Shown here: in pieces, positions 1 to 6,796 of the stretch
How the letters are laid out: each line of letters starts with the position of its first letter
Position numbering within the stretch: position 1 is the stretch's first letter
From: Chloroflexota bacterium
Lineage (GTDB): Bacteria; Chloroflexota; Dormibacteria; Dormibacterales; Dormibacteraceae
Assembly (NCBI GenBank): GCA_005880525.1
Contig: VBFW01000063.1
Span: forward strand, 1-10,752
Direction of reading: 5' to 3'
Length of the DNA: 10,752 nucleotides
The notes under the pieces: model-generated
Database searches by the model: none
What the model saw: the letters and a program-made list of their open reading frames with translations, nothing else
What the model was told of the DNA's origin: nothing
Translations under genes and position numbers: made by a program

Positions 1-26
1 CACTCGCGTGGTTGAAGGCGCCTGGA

Positions 27-54
27 ATGCCGCGACCGCCGGCACTCGCGGCAT
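27..54. other. 9-bp inverted repeat upstream of the methyltransferase gene
   Basis: A perfect inverted repeat: ATGCCGCGA (27-35) pairs with TCGCGGCAT (46-54) around a 10-base loop. No T-run follows, so it is not a standard intrinsic terminator. It ends about 21 bases before the proposed TTG start at 76. It could be a 5' leader hairpin, the end of an upstream transcript, or a protein-binding site. Confidence 0.4.
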
Positions 55-75
55 CTCGACGGCCCAAGCCCCGCG

Positions 76-756
76 TTGTGCGATACATGTCACGTGCGAG
101 TCCGCGACGATCCGCTCCATCCGGACCCGGGTTTCGCTGATCTCTTTGCAGCCCTGCCAGACGAGGAGGACCTCTTCCCGTGGCTCGATTGGTGCCGATC
201 CGCGACGCCTCCGGTGCTCTATCTGGGGATCGGGACCGGACGTATCGCAGTCCCTCTGCACCGCGCTGGAATCGAGCTGGTGGGAGTGGACGCTCATCCA
301 GGGATGCTGGCCCACCTACGCCGGCGGGACGCCGGAATCCAGGCCCACCAATCGCTGATCGCGAACCTCGCCCTCGAGTGCAGGTTCGACCTCGTCATCG
401 GCCCGTCGAGCATCCTCGCCGATGACGAGAACCTCGCCGCTGCCGTGCGCCACTTGCAGCCGCGTGGCCGGGTGGGTTTGGAGCTGATGAATCCGCACTG
501 GCTTTCCTCCGGCCGGCATGACGGCGTGCGCCTGCGTCGAAAGCCGGATGGCTCGAGCGAGATGGAGGTGGACTACCGGCTACCCGATGGCAGTGTTGTC
601 GTGCAGGTCGTGGATGACATGCGAATGGGCCCCGCGCCCGAAGAAACCGAGGAGAGGCTTGACCGTTTCGGCCTGACCCTGATGTGGATGGGCGCACGGG
701 AGGACCAGGACCTCGAGGACAGCCCTACCTATTTCGTGCTGGCCTCACTCACCTGA
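76..756 (+). CDS. Class I SAM-dependent methyltransferase
   Basis: A protein of about 226 residues with a Rossmann-type methyltransferase core. Motif I is at about residues 47-55 (VLYLGIGTG, fitting GxGxG). The acidic residue ending strand 2 is D72 in VGVDAHPGML, the expected SAM-ribose contact. A strand-4 segment FDLVIGPSSIL follows at about 104-114, then ELMNPHW at about 136-142. The substrate cannot be told. The likely start is TTG at 76, with GTG at 94 as alternative; neither has a clear Shine-Dalgarno site, and an in-frame stop at 13-15 limits upstream extension. The N-terminal CDTCHVRVR is unlike the usual start of this family, which favours the later start or non-coding sequence there. 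It runs convergently with the acetyltransferase gene ending at 784. It is predicted to be cytoplasmic, with no signal peptide or membrane segment. Confidence 0.8.
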   Translation: MCDTCHVRVRDDPLHPDPGFADLFAALPDEEDLFPWLDWCRSATPPVLYLGIGTGRIAVPLHRAGIELVGVDAHPGMLAHLRRRDAGIQAHQSLIANLALECRFDLVIGPSSILADDENLAAAVRHLQPRGRVGLELMNPHWLSSGRHDGVRLRRKPDGSSEMEVDYRLPDGSVVVQVVDDMRMGPAPEETEERLDRFGLTLMWMGAREDQDLEDSPTYFVLASLT

Positions 757-774
757 GCGCGTATTCCGCGCGCT
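756..774. terminator. Weak hairpin between convergent genes
   Basis: AGCGCG (756-761) can pair with CGCGCT (769-774) around a seven-base loop. It fills the 27-base gap between the methyltransferase stop and the acetyltransferase stop. There is no T-run on either strand, so any termination role is uncertain. Confidence 0.25.
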
Positions 775-783
775 GTTGCGAAG

Positions 784-1563
784 CTAGTGGCCGGCCGTGT
801 CGGCGAAGATCCTGTAGCTCCCGACATCGCGAAAGCCCATTCGCAGATAGACCGGATGTCCCATCGGCGACGCTTGCAACGCCGCCCGCGTTGCGCCCAT
901 CTCGTAACCCGCGCGCATTACTGCCCAAGTCACCGCCGCGCCAAGTCCTCGGCCGCGCGCGTGCTCGAGAGTTCCCACCAGGCCGATGCCGGCGACGCCG
1001 TGGCTGACCATTGTCCAAGCCGCGGCCACCGGCCTCCCATCGCGATCGCGGGCGACGACCGCCCCGGTGAACGGAGAAAGGACGGCTTCCGGACGCGACA
1101 ACACGCTCGCAACCTCTTCGGGCATATCGAACGGCACCGCCACCGCCTCCTCGACGTCGCGGACTCCCGCCGCGTCCGTCACGGGAGCGATCGTGTAGCC
1201 GTCCGGCACCGTGAAGTCCGGCAGTGGCCCCTCGTAAACCATCACCGGCAAGTCCAGCATGCGTTTGAGGCCGCGCTCCCTCGCGGCAGCCTCAAGATCG
1301 TCGTCCTTGCCCACGCGTACGTGCACTGAGTACATGTGGCCGACCTCGGCAAACCAGCGGTCCGCCAGATCGAATATCTCGTCTGCCGGCGGACGTGTGT
1401 CGCGAGTGCGGATCAAGCCGTTAATGAGCGCGGGCGACGGATGAGCGCCCGACCACATCACCAGGCCGTCGACCTCGAGCACGCGGCCACCCACGTTGCG
1501 CGAGATGCCACGGCACATCTCTGCGAAGTTGAGATCGGCCAGCGCCAGCTTGTCGACGGTCAT
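784..1563 (-). CDS. GNAT family N-acetyltransferase
   Basis: A 259-residue protein starting MTVDKLALAD. The C-terminal half carries the GNAT acetyl-CoA-binding motif A, with ARGRGLGAA at about residues 202-210 matching the R/Q-x-x-G-x-G/A loop. The typical ending VYLRMGF (about 238-244) is motif B. The N-terminal roughly 120 residues are an extra domain, as in many two-part GNATs; the acceptor is unknown. An upstream in-frame start at 1620 exists, but ATG at 1563 is preferred. It overlaps the stop of the MmcQ/YjbR gene as ATGA and has a perfect AAGGAGGT site nine bases upstream, inside the last codons of that gene. This implies translational coupling. It is the last gene of the minus-strand operon and ends in TAG at 784. 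Confidence 0.88.
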   Translation of the reverse strand: MTVDKLALADLNFAEMCRGISRNVGGRVLEVDGLVMWSGAHPSPALINGLIRTRDTRPPADEIFDLADRWFAEVGHMYSVHVRVGKDDDLEAAARERGLKRMLDLPVMVYEGPLPDFTVPDGYTIAPVTDAAGVRDVEEAVAVPFDMPEEVASVLSRPEAVLSPFTGAVVARDRDGRPVAAAWTMVSHGVAGIGLVGTLEHARGRGLGAAVTWAVMRAGYEMGATRAALQASPMGHPVYLRMGFRDVGSYRIFADTAGH

Positions 1564-1910
1564 CGTTTCATGACCTCCTTGTAGGCGAGGGCGACGCTTT
1601 TCGGCACGACCATCCGCCACGCGTCGAGGACCAGCTCACGCATCTCCTTCTCGTCGATGGCGTTCATGCGAACAAGCACCCAGTGATAGCGGAGGTCGCC
1701 GCCCTCCGGCAGCATGAACTTGTCGGGCGCGCCTCCGACCAGCCAGTCGCGCTGGTCCTTCGGGAAGCCGAACCCCATGACGGTCCCATCGCGAGAGAAG
1801 GACACGTACACGATGCGGCCGACATAGAACTTCACCCTGCCGCCGACGAATCCCTCAGTCGTGCGCGGCAGGGTCATCGCAAGTTGACGGACATCGTCGA
1901 CGGTCACCAC
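1560..1910 (-). CDS. MmcQ/YjbR family protein
   Basis: A 116-residue single-domain protein. VDDVRQLAMTLPRTTEG at the N-terminus, the central KFYVGRIVYVSF strand pair, LPEGGDLRYHWVLVR and the final LVLDAWRMVVPKSVALAY all match the MmcQ/YjbR (CyaY-like fold) pattern at normal length. Members are often annotated DNA-binding, but their real role is poorly known, so no function is asserted. Translation starts at one of two consecutive GTG codons (1910 or 1907), six bases after the stop of the broken amidohydrolase. Its stop overlaps the acetyltransferase start by four bases. The AAGGAGGT for the next gene is built into its C-terminal KEV codons. It is cytoplasmic and intact. Confidence 0.88.
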   Translation of the reverse strand: MVTVDDVRQLAMTLPRTTEGFVGGRVKFYVGRIVYVSFSRDGTVMGFGFPKDQRDWLVGGAPDKFMLPEGGDLRYHWVLVRMNAIDEKEMRELVLDAWRMVVPKSVALAYKEVMKR

Positions 1911-1916
1911 CGCTGA

Positions 1917-2180
1917 TCAGATTCCCAGCAGCCGTTCGGCGTTCGCGTGCGCGATCTTCTCTCTGTCGATTCGCTCAATGGTGCCGCGTCCAGGAACGCC
2001 CGGCCTTCCTCGTTGCTGCTGTACGTATTTCTCCCAGATCCTCCAGCTTCGAAACACCTCAGTGCCCAGGCGCAGGCCTTTCTCACCGAGCTCGCGGGTC
2101 CGTCGCGCCCAGTCGCTGGACTGGGTCGCCGCTCTGATCCGCGGATCGACGAAATGCTCCTCGACCGCGATCGTTCGCAT
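1917..2180 (-). pseudogene. Amidohydrolase (Amidohydro_2 / ACMSD-like) remnant, internally deleted and frameshifted
   Basis: The ATG-started reading frame begins MRTIAVEEHFVDPRIRAAT, the usual N-terminus of metal-dependent amidohydrolases of the aminocarboxymuconate-semialdehyde decarboxylase type. It ends DREKIAHANAERLLGI, the usual C-terminus of the same family. Only 87 codons lie between start and stop, where members usually have about 300 or more, so the catalytic barrel is missing. In a second frame just before the end, SSNEEGRAFLDAAPLSES reads as the normal stretch preceding DREKIAH. Intact coding would need one extra base near 1967-1972. The deletion join seems to lie near 2015-2025. 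A GAGGAG site precedes ATG 2180, and the gene heads the operon with the MmcQ/YjbR and GNAT genes. A novel 87-residue protein is possible but less likely. Confidence 0.8.
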
Positions 2181-2215
2181 CTCCTCAGATCAGACCACAA
2201 TGTGAACCCAGATCA

Positions 2216-2728
2216 ATGGCCCATCCGCTAGTCGAGCAGCTCCGCTTCACGCGCGGCGAGTGGCGCCGTGGCCTGACGGCCCTGACCGAGAAGGAAGGCT
2301 CCAGACACTTCGGGCAGATGAACTCGATCGGCTGGGTCGTCGGCCACCTCGCGTGGCATGAGCAGCGCACCCTGCTGTATCGACCTCAGGGCATTTTGCT
2401 CGCGCCCGAGCTGCAGGAGGAGTTCTTTTCAGGCGCGCCCATGAGCACGCCGTCGATCGCAAAGATGCTGCGGCTCTGGCGGAAGATCACCAAGGTGTCG
2501 GAGCCCTTCCTCGACTCGCTCAGCACCAAGGACCTGTTGAAGGATCTGCCCCTCAACGGCAAATCGGTCGGCCAGACGCAGGGCGACGTCATCAGGCGAA
2601 TGACGTACCACTACTGGTTCCATATCGGCGAGATCCAGGCGATCCGCCAGATGCTCGGACACAAGAAGCTGCCCATCTACGTCGGCAGCCTCGAGGCGAA
2701 GGCGCCCTACCGGCCCGAGCCTGACTAG
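2216..2728 (+). CDS. DinB-family (DinB_2-like) four-helix metalloprotein
   Basis: A 170-residue protein of DinB/YfiT length and character. SIGWVVGHLAWHEQ (about 37-50) provides the conserved helix-2 histidine (H48, also H44). YHYWFHIGEIQAIRQMLGH (about 131-149) gives the HxxxH pair H132/H136, completing the usual three-histidine metal site. Proteins of this fold include bacillithiol and mycothiol S-transferases and DNA-damage-inducible proteins of unknown role; the actual substrate cannot be read here. The start is ATG at 2216 (MAHPLVEQLR), with no strong Shine-Dalgarno site. The gene diverges from the amidohydrolase operon, with only 35 bases between starts, so its promoter must overlap that intergene or the neighbour. 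It converges on the dehydratase gene, sharing a CTAG stop. Confidence 0.85.
   Translation: MAHPLVEQLRFTRGEWRRGLTALTEKEGSRHFGQMNSIGWVVGHLAWHEQRTLLYRPQGILLAPELQEEFFSGAPMSTPSIAKMLRLWRKITKVSEPFLDSLSTKDLLKDLPLNGKSVGQTQGDVIRRMTYHYWFHIGEIQAIRQMLGHKKLPIYVGSLEAKAPYRPEPD
2725..2728. other. Shared CTAG double stop of convergent genes
   Basis: The palindrome CTAG provides TAG for the DinB gene on the plus strand (2726-2728) and TAG for the dehydratase on the minus strand (2725-2727). There is no intergenic DNA and no terminator hairpin between the two genes, so each transcript must run into the other's antisense. Confidence 0.9.
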
Positions 2729-3705
2729 CCTTTCGCCATCACCGCGCGCAGCTGCGCGGGGCTGATGTTCGCGCCGGAGCAGATGAGCGCGACGCGCTTG
2801 CCGCGCAGACGGTCGCCCAGAGCCGGCGACAGCATCGCCGCGAGCGGGGCGGCCCCCGCGGGCTCGACCAGGGTGCGCGTCTTCTCGAGCATGATCGCGA
2901 CGGCGGCCAGGATCGACTCGTCGCTCATCAGCACGAAGTCGTCGAGCAGCTCGCGCAGGATGCGCTGGGGCAGCTCGAAGGCGGTTCGCGTCGAAAGGCC
3001 CTCCGCGACAGTGGTGTTCGGCCGCTCGACGAGCTTTTTCTCGCGCCATGAGTCGTGCGCGGTGGGCGCCTGGGCCGACTGCACCGCGATGACCTCGATA
3101 CCCGGCCGCGTCGCCTTGGCCACGATGGCCGCGCCCGCCGCGCCGCTGCCGCCTCCGATGGGCACGATCACGGCGTCGATGTCGGGGCGTTCCTCCAGGA
3201 TCTCGAGCGTGTGCGTGCCGACGCCCGCGATCAGGTGCGGTTCGTCGCCGGAGTGGATATAGCGATAGCCGTGCTGCGCCGCGAGCCGCTCGCAGTGCTC
3301 GCGGGACTCGTCATAGTCGCGGCCCTGCAGGAGCACCTCGGCGCCGAAATCGCGCATGGCCTCGACCTTCACCGGATTCGCGCCTTCGGGCGCGACCACA
3401 GTGGCACGCACCCCAAAGATCCGCGACGCAAATGCGACCGACTGGCCATGGTTGCCAGTCGAGGCGGCGATCACGCCGCGCGCCCGCGTCGTGCCGTCCA
3501 GCTGCGAGATCAGATTCACGCCGCCGCGAACCTTGAAGGCGCCGGTCGGCAGCAGGTTGTCGTGCTTGACCCAGACCTCGGCGCCGGTCAGCCGGTCGAG
3601 GGACGGGTAATTGCGCAGCGGCGTCGCCGCGAGATAGGCGCGAATTCGATCCCGGGCCGCCACGACGTCAGCGAGAGTCGGCGCCTCGAGCGCCACCTTG
3701 GCCAT
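2725..3705 (-). CDS. PLP-dependent threonine/serine dehydratase (fold type II)
   Basis: A protein of about 326 residues that would deaminate threonine or serine to a 2-oxo acid and ammonia. Counting from an upstream TTG at 3726, the PLP lysine is K65 in LPTGAFKVRGG, the cofactor-binding asparagine is in ASTGNHGQ (about 88-94), the phosphate-binding glycine loop is PIGGGSGAAG (about 188-197), and the late serine is in CSGANIS (about 315-321). It has no C-terminal ACT regulatory domain, so it resembles short catabolic dehydratases rather than allosteric IlvA. Serine racemase, hydroxyectoine-pathway EutB or 3-hydroxyaspartate ammonia-lyase are alternatives. ATG at 3705 is preferred over TTG at 3726 because homologues rarely carry the extra seven residues, though no clear ribosome site is seen for either. 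It is divergent from the secreted phosphoesterase, about 100 bases apart. Confidence 0.9.
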   Translation of the reverse strand: MAKVALEAPTLADVVAARDRIRAYLAATPLRNYPSLDRLTGAEVWVKHDNLLPTGAFKVRGGVNLISQLDGTTRARGVIAASTGNHGQSVAFASRIFGVRATVVAPEGANPVKVEAMRDFGAEVLLQGRDYDESREHCERLAAQHGYRYIHSGDEPHLIAGVGTHTLEILEERPDIDAVIVPIGGGSGAAGAAIVAKATRPGIEVIAVQSAQAPTAHDSWREKKLVERPNTTVAEGLSTRTAFELPQRILRELLDDFVLMSDESILAAVAIMLEKTRTLVEPAGAAPLAAMLSPALGDRLRGKRVALICSGANISPAQLRAVMAKG

Positions 3706-3793
3706 GCCGTTTATTTTGGCTTGCAACGGGCCGCCGGCGAGCCGACAATCGGTGGAGACCTGCGGGGATGCCGGTGGCTGCCGGGTTGAAAAC

Positions 3794-3799
3794 GGAGGG
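3794..3799 (+). promoter_or_regulatory. Ribosome binding site for the secreted phosphoesterase
   Basis: GGAGGG lies five bases before GTG 3805 and decides the start, placing a clean signal peptide at the N-terminus of the product. Confidence 0.7.
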
Positions 3800-3804
3800 C
3801 GTAG

Positions 3805-5768
3805 GTGAAAGCCAATCTGGGTCGCAAGCTGTCCAATCTCGCCGCTGCCTTAAGCGTGGTCGCAACCGCGTTCGCGGTCGGTTCAGGTGGGGCCCCACCC
3901 GTCGCCGCGAGCACCGGTGGATGCCAGCTCAACTCGGCACACGGACAGATCCAGCACGTCATCAACATTCAATTCGACAACACGCACTTCAATCGCGACA
4001 ACCCCAACGTGCCGTCGGACCTCGAGCAGATGCCGAACCTGCTCAATTTCATCGAAAGCAACGGCACGCTGCTCACCAACCACCACACCCCGCTCATCTC
4101 CCACACCGCGACCGACATCCTGACGTCGTTCACCGGCGTTTACGGCGACAACATGGGTGTGCCGGTCTCGAACAGCTTCCGCTACTTCAACCCGGACGGC
4201 ACGACCAACACGGGCGTCTCGTTCGCGTACTGGACCGATCCGATCTTCGACCCGGCCACGTCCACCCCGACCGACCACAACTTCAACATGCTCACCGCGG
4301 GCGGCAAGAACGCTCCAGCGCCATGGGTGCCGTACACGCGGGCGGGCTGCAACGTCGGCCAGGTGGCCACGGCCAACACGGTGCTCGAGAACATCGCCAC
4401 CGACATCCCGACGAGCCGGGCGGGTACACGGGCTACACGGGTCTGTTCGGACACAAGTACGTGGCACCGCAGATCAGCCCCAGCGGTCCGATGACCGATC
4501 TCGACGGAAACGTAATCCAGGATCCCCAGCATCGCATCGGCTTCCCCGGCTTCGATGGAATGGCGGCGAAGGTTTCTCTTTCCTACGTTGCATCCATGCA
4601 GGAGCACGGCATCCCCATCACCTACGCGTACATCTCGGATGCGCATGACAACCACCCGACCGGCCCGGCCTACGGCCCCGGCCAGGCTGGATACGTCGCC
4701 GCCCTGAAGGCGTATGACAGCGCGTTCGGCCAGTTCTTCACGCGCCTCGCCAACGACGGCATCAACAAGAGCAACACCCTGTTCGTTTTCACCGCGGACG
4801 AGGGCGACCACTTTGTCGGTGGCGCTCCGAGCCCGGCCGGCTGCGATGGTGTCAATACGCCATGCACGTACAGCCAGATCGGCGAGATCAACGCCAACCT
4901 CGCCGGGCTGCTGGCCACCGAGCGTGGCAACACAACTGCATTCAAGGTCCACTCCGACGACGCGCCCACGGTCTACATCACCGGCAACCCCGCTCGTGAC
5001 GCCGCGGTCACGCGGACGCTCGAGCACGACATGAGCGCGCTCACAGCCGTCAACCCCATCACCGGCAACACGGACACCATCGCTCAGTTCTTCGCCGACC
5101 CCGTGGAGATGCGAATCCTGCATATGGTCACCGCTGATCCGGCGCGCACTCCCACCTTCACGCTCTTCGCCGATCCCAACTACTTCCTGTTCGCCGCCGC
5201 CCCCAACTGCAATTCGCCATGCGTGACCGAGGTGCCCGGCTTCGCCTGGAACCACGGTGACGTGCAGTCCGACATCACGACCACCTGGCTCGGCATGGTC
5301 GGGCCCGGCGTGACCAACCTGGGCATCGACAACACGACCTGGTCGGATCACACAGACATCCGGCCGACACTCATGGTCTTGCTCGGGCTCAAGGACGACT
5401 ACTCGCACGACGGCCGCGCGCTTACCGAGGACCTCGACGGCTGGGCACGGCCGGAGGCCACCCGGCTGAACGGCGGCTACGCAAGGCTGGCCGTGATCTA
5501 CAAGCAGATCGACGCGGCAGTCGGGCAGTTCGGGCTCGTGACGCTGATGGTGTCGACGGACGGCATCAACGGCAACGACAGCCTATACGCACAGAAAGAG
5601 AGCCAGCTCAGCTCGCTCAACAGTCAGCGTGACGCGCTGGCCGCTCAGATGATCGCGCTGCTCGAGGGCGCCGAGTTCAACGGCCAGGCCATCACCCAGC
5701 AGCAGGCCAAGGCCCTGGTCGCTCAGGGGCAGGCTTTGCTCGGGCAGGCCAACGCCCTGCTTTCGTAA
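3805..5768 (+). pseudogene. Secreted alkaline-phosphatase-superfamily phosphoesterase, one-base frameshift
   Basis: Joining two frames gives a 654-residue protein. Residues 1-36 form a signal peptide (basic MKANLGRK, hydrophobic stretch, VAAS). Superfamily features are D58 in INIQFDN, a probable nucleophile T101 (nine residues before the TG of SFTGVYGDN, the spacing in nucleotide pyrophosphatases and sulfatases), ISDAHDNH (277-284), FTADEGDH (329-336), WNHGDV (482-487) and SDHTDIRPTL (514-523). These fit a two-metal site on an exported hydrolase of phosphate or sulfate esters; the substrate is unknown. Residues 1-202 are in the GTG 3805 frame and the rest is one base back. ...ATDIP must join DEPGGYTG near 4405-4416, consistent with one missing base. 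Read literally, the first frame stops at 4494 and loses the metal sites. Sequencing error, true mutation and frameshifting cannot be separated here. The tail is helical and Q/A/L-rich, ending in three heptads. Confidence 0.8.
5703..5765 (+). repeat. Three tandem 21-base (heptad) repeats at the phosphoesterase C-terminus
   Basis: The last 21 residues read as three seven-residue units, QAKALVA, QGQALLG and QANALLS, ending exactly at the TAA stop. The bases are diverged but keep the cag-g-x pattern every 21. Q at position 1, A at 4 and L at 5 are constant, suggesting an amphipathic helix or coiled coil for self-association or envelope attachment (inference). Confidence 0.75.
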
Positions 5769-5779
5769 GTAAGTCCTGT

Positions 5780-5816
5780 TGGGGCGGACCTCGGTCAGGT
5801 CCGCCCCAGTTCTTTT
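5780..5816 (+). terminator. Rho-independent terminator after the phosphoesterase gene
   Basis: GGGGCGGACCT (5781-5791) pairs perfectly with AGGTCCGCCCC (5797-5807) around the loop CGGTC. One further T-A pair (5780/5808) makes a 12-bp stem. A T-rich run TTCTTTT (5810-5816) follows. It begins 12 bases after the TAA stop. On the opposite strand the hairpin lacks a following T-run, so it should mainly stop plus-strand transcription. Confidence 0.92.
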
Positions 5817-6266
5817 CTAGCGCAGCTCGAACACGGGCCGGCTCGACGCCGCGCCGGCAGGATCTCTGAGGATGTCGCTCGCGCCAAGCAGGCCGAGCAG
5901 CCACCGCTTGATCGCCGAATTCCCCACGTACGGCACGACCACGTTGGCGAAGAAGTCGGCGGCCTCCGCCTGCGTCAGCTCGACGGCGTGCAGGCTGTCG
6001 CGCCGGCGGCCGGTCGTGAGCACCGCCTCGCCGGATGCACGCAGGTTGCGCACCCAGTTGACATCGCCGAAGGTGCCGATCACCCAGCGGCGGCCGCCGC
6101 GGGCCACCACCGCGACAGGGTTGGTGCGCATGAGCCCGGACTTGCGCCCCCGCACGGTCAGCAGAGCGTTGGGACCGAGCGGCACGCCCATGCGGATCAG
6201 GCGCAGGGCCAGCGGGCTGAACACTGGAACGAACGACGGAACCTGCAGCCGGGACTGCGTCACCAC
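5817..6266 (-). CDS. Nitroreductase/deazaflavin (F420)-dependent oxidoreductase, DUF385 family
   Basis: A small single-domain protein of about 149 residues. LLTVRGRKSGLMRTNPVAVV and FGDVNWVRNLRASGEAVL are the core motifs of the Ddn-like split-barrel family, whose characterised members use reduced F420 (some bind flavins or haem). Substrates vary widely and are not predictable here; F420 use is inferred from the family. ATG at 6290 is possible but lies inside the perfect palindrome at 6281-6300 and lacks a ribosome site. GTG at 6266 (or 6263) follows GAGGTGAG at a good distance and is preferred. The gene lies directly downstream of the damaged TetR gene on the same strand. Operator-like sites cover its promoter region, so TetR control is likely in the ancestral state. 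It ends in TAG next to the neighbouring gene's terminator. Confidence 0.88.
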   Translation of the reverse strand: MVTQSRLQVPSFVPVFSPLALRLIRMGVPLGPNALLTVRGRKSGLMRTNPVAVVARGGRRWVIGTFGDVNWVRNLRASGEAVLTTGRRRDSLHAVELTQAEAADFFANVVVPYVGNSAIKRWLLGLLGASDILRDPAGAASSRPVFELR

Positions 6267-6280
6267 ATTCTCACCTCGAA

Positions 6281-6300
6281 AGTCAATCATTTGATTGACT
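6281..6300. promoter_or_regulatory. Perfect palindromic operator before the oxidoreductase gene
   Basis: AGTCAATCA and TGATTGACT flank a two-base centre in a perfect 20-base palindrome. Its AT-rich bases stand out in high-GC DNA. On the minus strand a TTGACC (6322-6317) could be a -35 box. A -10 box about 17 bases further on would fall inside this palindrome, so a bound repressor would block the oxidoreductase promoter. Confidence 0.7.
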
Positions 6301-6318
6301 AATACGATAGCACGTCGG

Positions 6319-6338
6319 TCAATCAGTTGCTTGAATGC
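6319..6338. promoter_or_regulatory. Second, imperfect TetR-type operator
   Basis: TCAATCA, then GTTGC, then TTGAATGC. Aligned with the minus-strand reading of the site at 6797-6816 it matches 13 of 20 positions, with the same six-base spacing between CAATCA and its partner half. It overlaps the 3' end of the TetR reading frame and the candidate -35 box of the oxidoreductase. Confidence 0.45.
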
Positions 6339-6791
6339 TTCCGGGCAGGTGCCCGCACTGATCCGCCCACCCCCAGCCAGCGCTCCAGCTGACGCAGGGC
6401 CTGGTCCCCTCGTGCGCCGGTCGACGCCACGGGCAGCGTCAGGTTCCTCAGCGTTGCCACCACCATGGCGGCAACCTCATCGCTGTCCATCTCGGGCCGG
6501 AGGTTGCCCTCCTTGACGGCCCGGCGCAGCAGGCTTCGCACGGTGCGGTGCCAGCCTTCATTGGTCTCGCGCATGATCCGTGGTGCGGAACCGCTCCATC
6601 GCGTGCTCGACCACGCCCTCGATCAGCTTCTCCTTGGTCGGGAAGTAGTAGTGCAGCGTGGCGATGTTCACGCCCGCCTCGCCTGCGACCTCGCGGGTGC
6701 GCAGCCCTTCGAAGCCGTGCTCGGCGATCTGGTTGTACGCGGCGCGCACCAGCGCACCGCGGCGATCCTTCTGCGTCGCCGCCTCGGCCAT
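6323..6791 (-). pseudogene. TetR-family transcriptional regulator, internally deleted and frame-changed
   Basis: From ATG 6791 the protein begins with a normal TetR DNA-binding domain: ALVRAAYNQIAEHGFEGLRTREVAGEAGVNIATLHYYFPTKEKL spans about residues 13-56 (helix-turn-helix and the YYFPTKE turn). It reaches AMERFRTT at residue 71 and stops at 6558. A second frame continues with MRETNEGWHRTVRSLLRRAV and an ordinary ligand-domain end, QLERWLGV. Together they total about 154 residues instead of about 195. Some 40-45 codons between the first helix of the ligand domain and MRETNEGW are gone, and the frame is changed near 6572-6580. No ribosome site lies at the start, and ATG 6791 may be leaderless. 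A TTG at 6800 is an alternative start. A split pair of proteins translated by overlap is possible but less likely than a pseudogene. Confidence 0.8.
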
Positions 6792-6796
6792 GGCGC

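Noticed and set aside
8..358. Plus-strand frame starting at GTG 8 that overlaps the methyltransferase
   Set aside because: Its composition is S/R-rich without motifs; the methyltransferase frame has motif I and the expected strand pattern.
2429..3049. Arginine-rich minus-strand frame across the DinB and dehydratase genes
   Set aside because: It is a shadow of two well-supported genes, with no domain signal.
3768..4409. Apparent upstream extension of the phosphoesterase C-terminal frame back to 3768
   Set aside because: This part translates to an R/H/P/Q-rich sequence without family features; the signal peptide and N-terminal motifs are in the other frame. It is open by chance.
4405..4440. 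Programmed -1 frameshifting in the phosphoesterase
   Set aside because: No X-XXY-YYZ slippery sequence or obvious downstream pseudoknot was seen. A missing base explains the data more simply, though it cannot be excluded.
4182..5408. Long open frame (about 408 codons) on the minus strand opposite the phosphoesterase
   Set aside because: Its translation is rich in V, G, R and E with no recognisable motifs, while the plus strand carries clear superfamily motifs. Long antisense frames are common in high-GC DNA.
5780..5816. Bidirectional terminator serving the convergent oxidoreductase as well
   Set aside because: On the minus strand the hairpin is followed by AACAGGACTTACTT, not a T-run, so only the plus-strand direction is supported.
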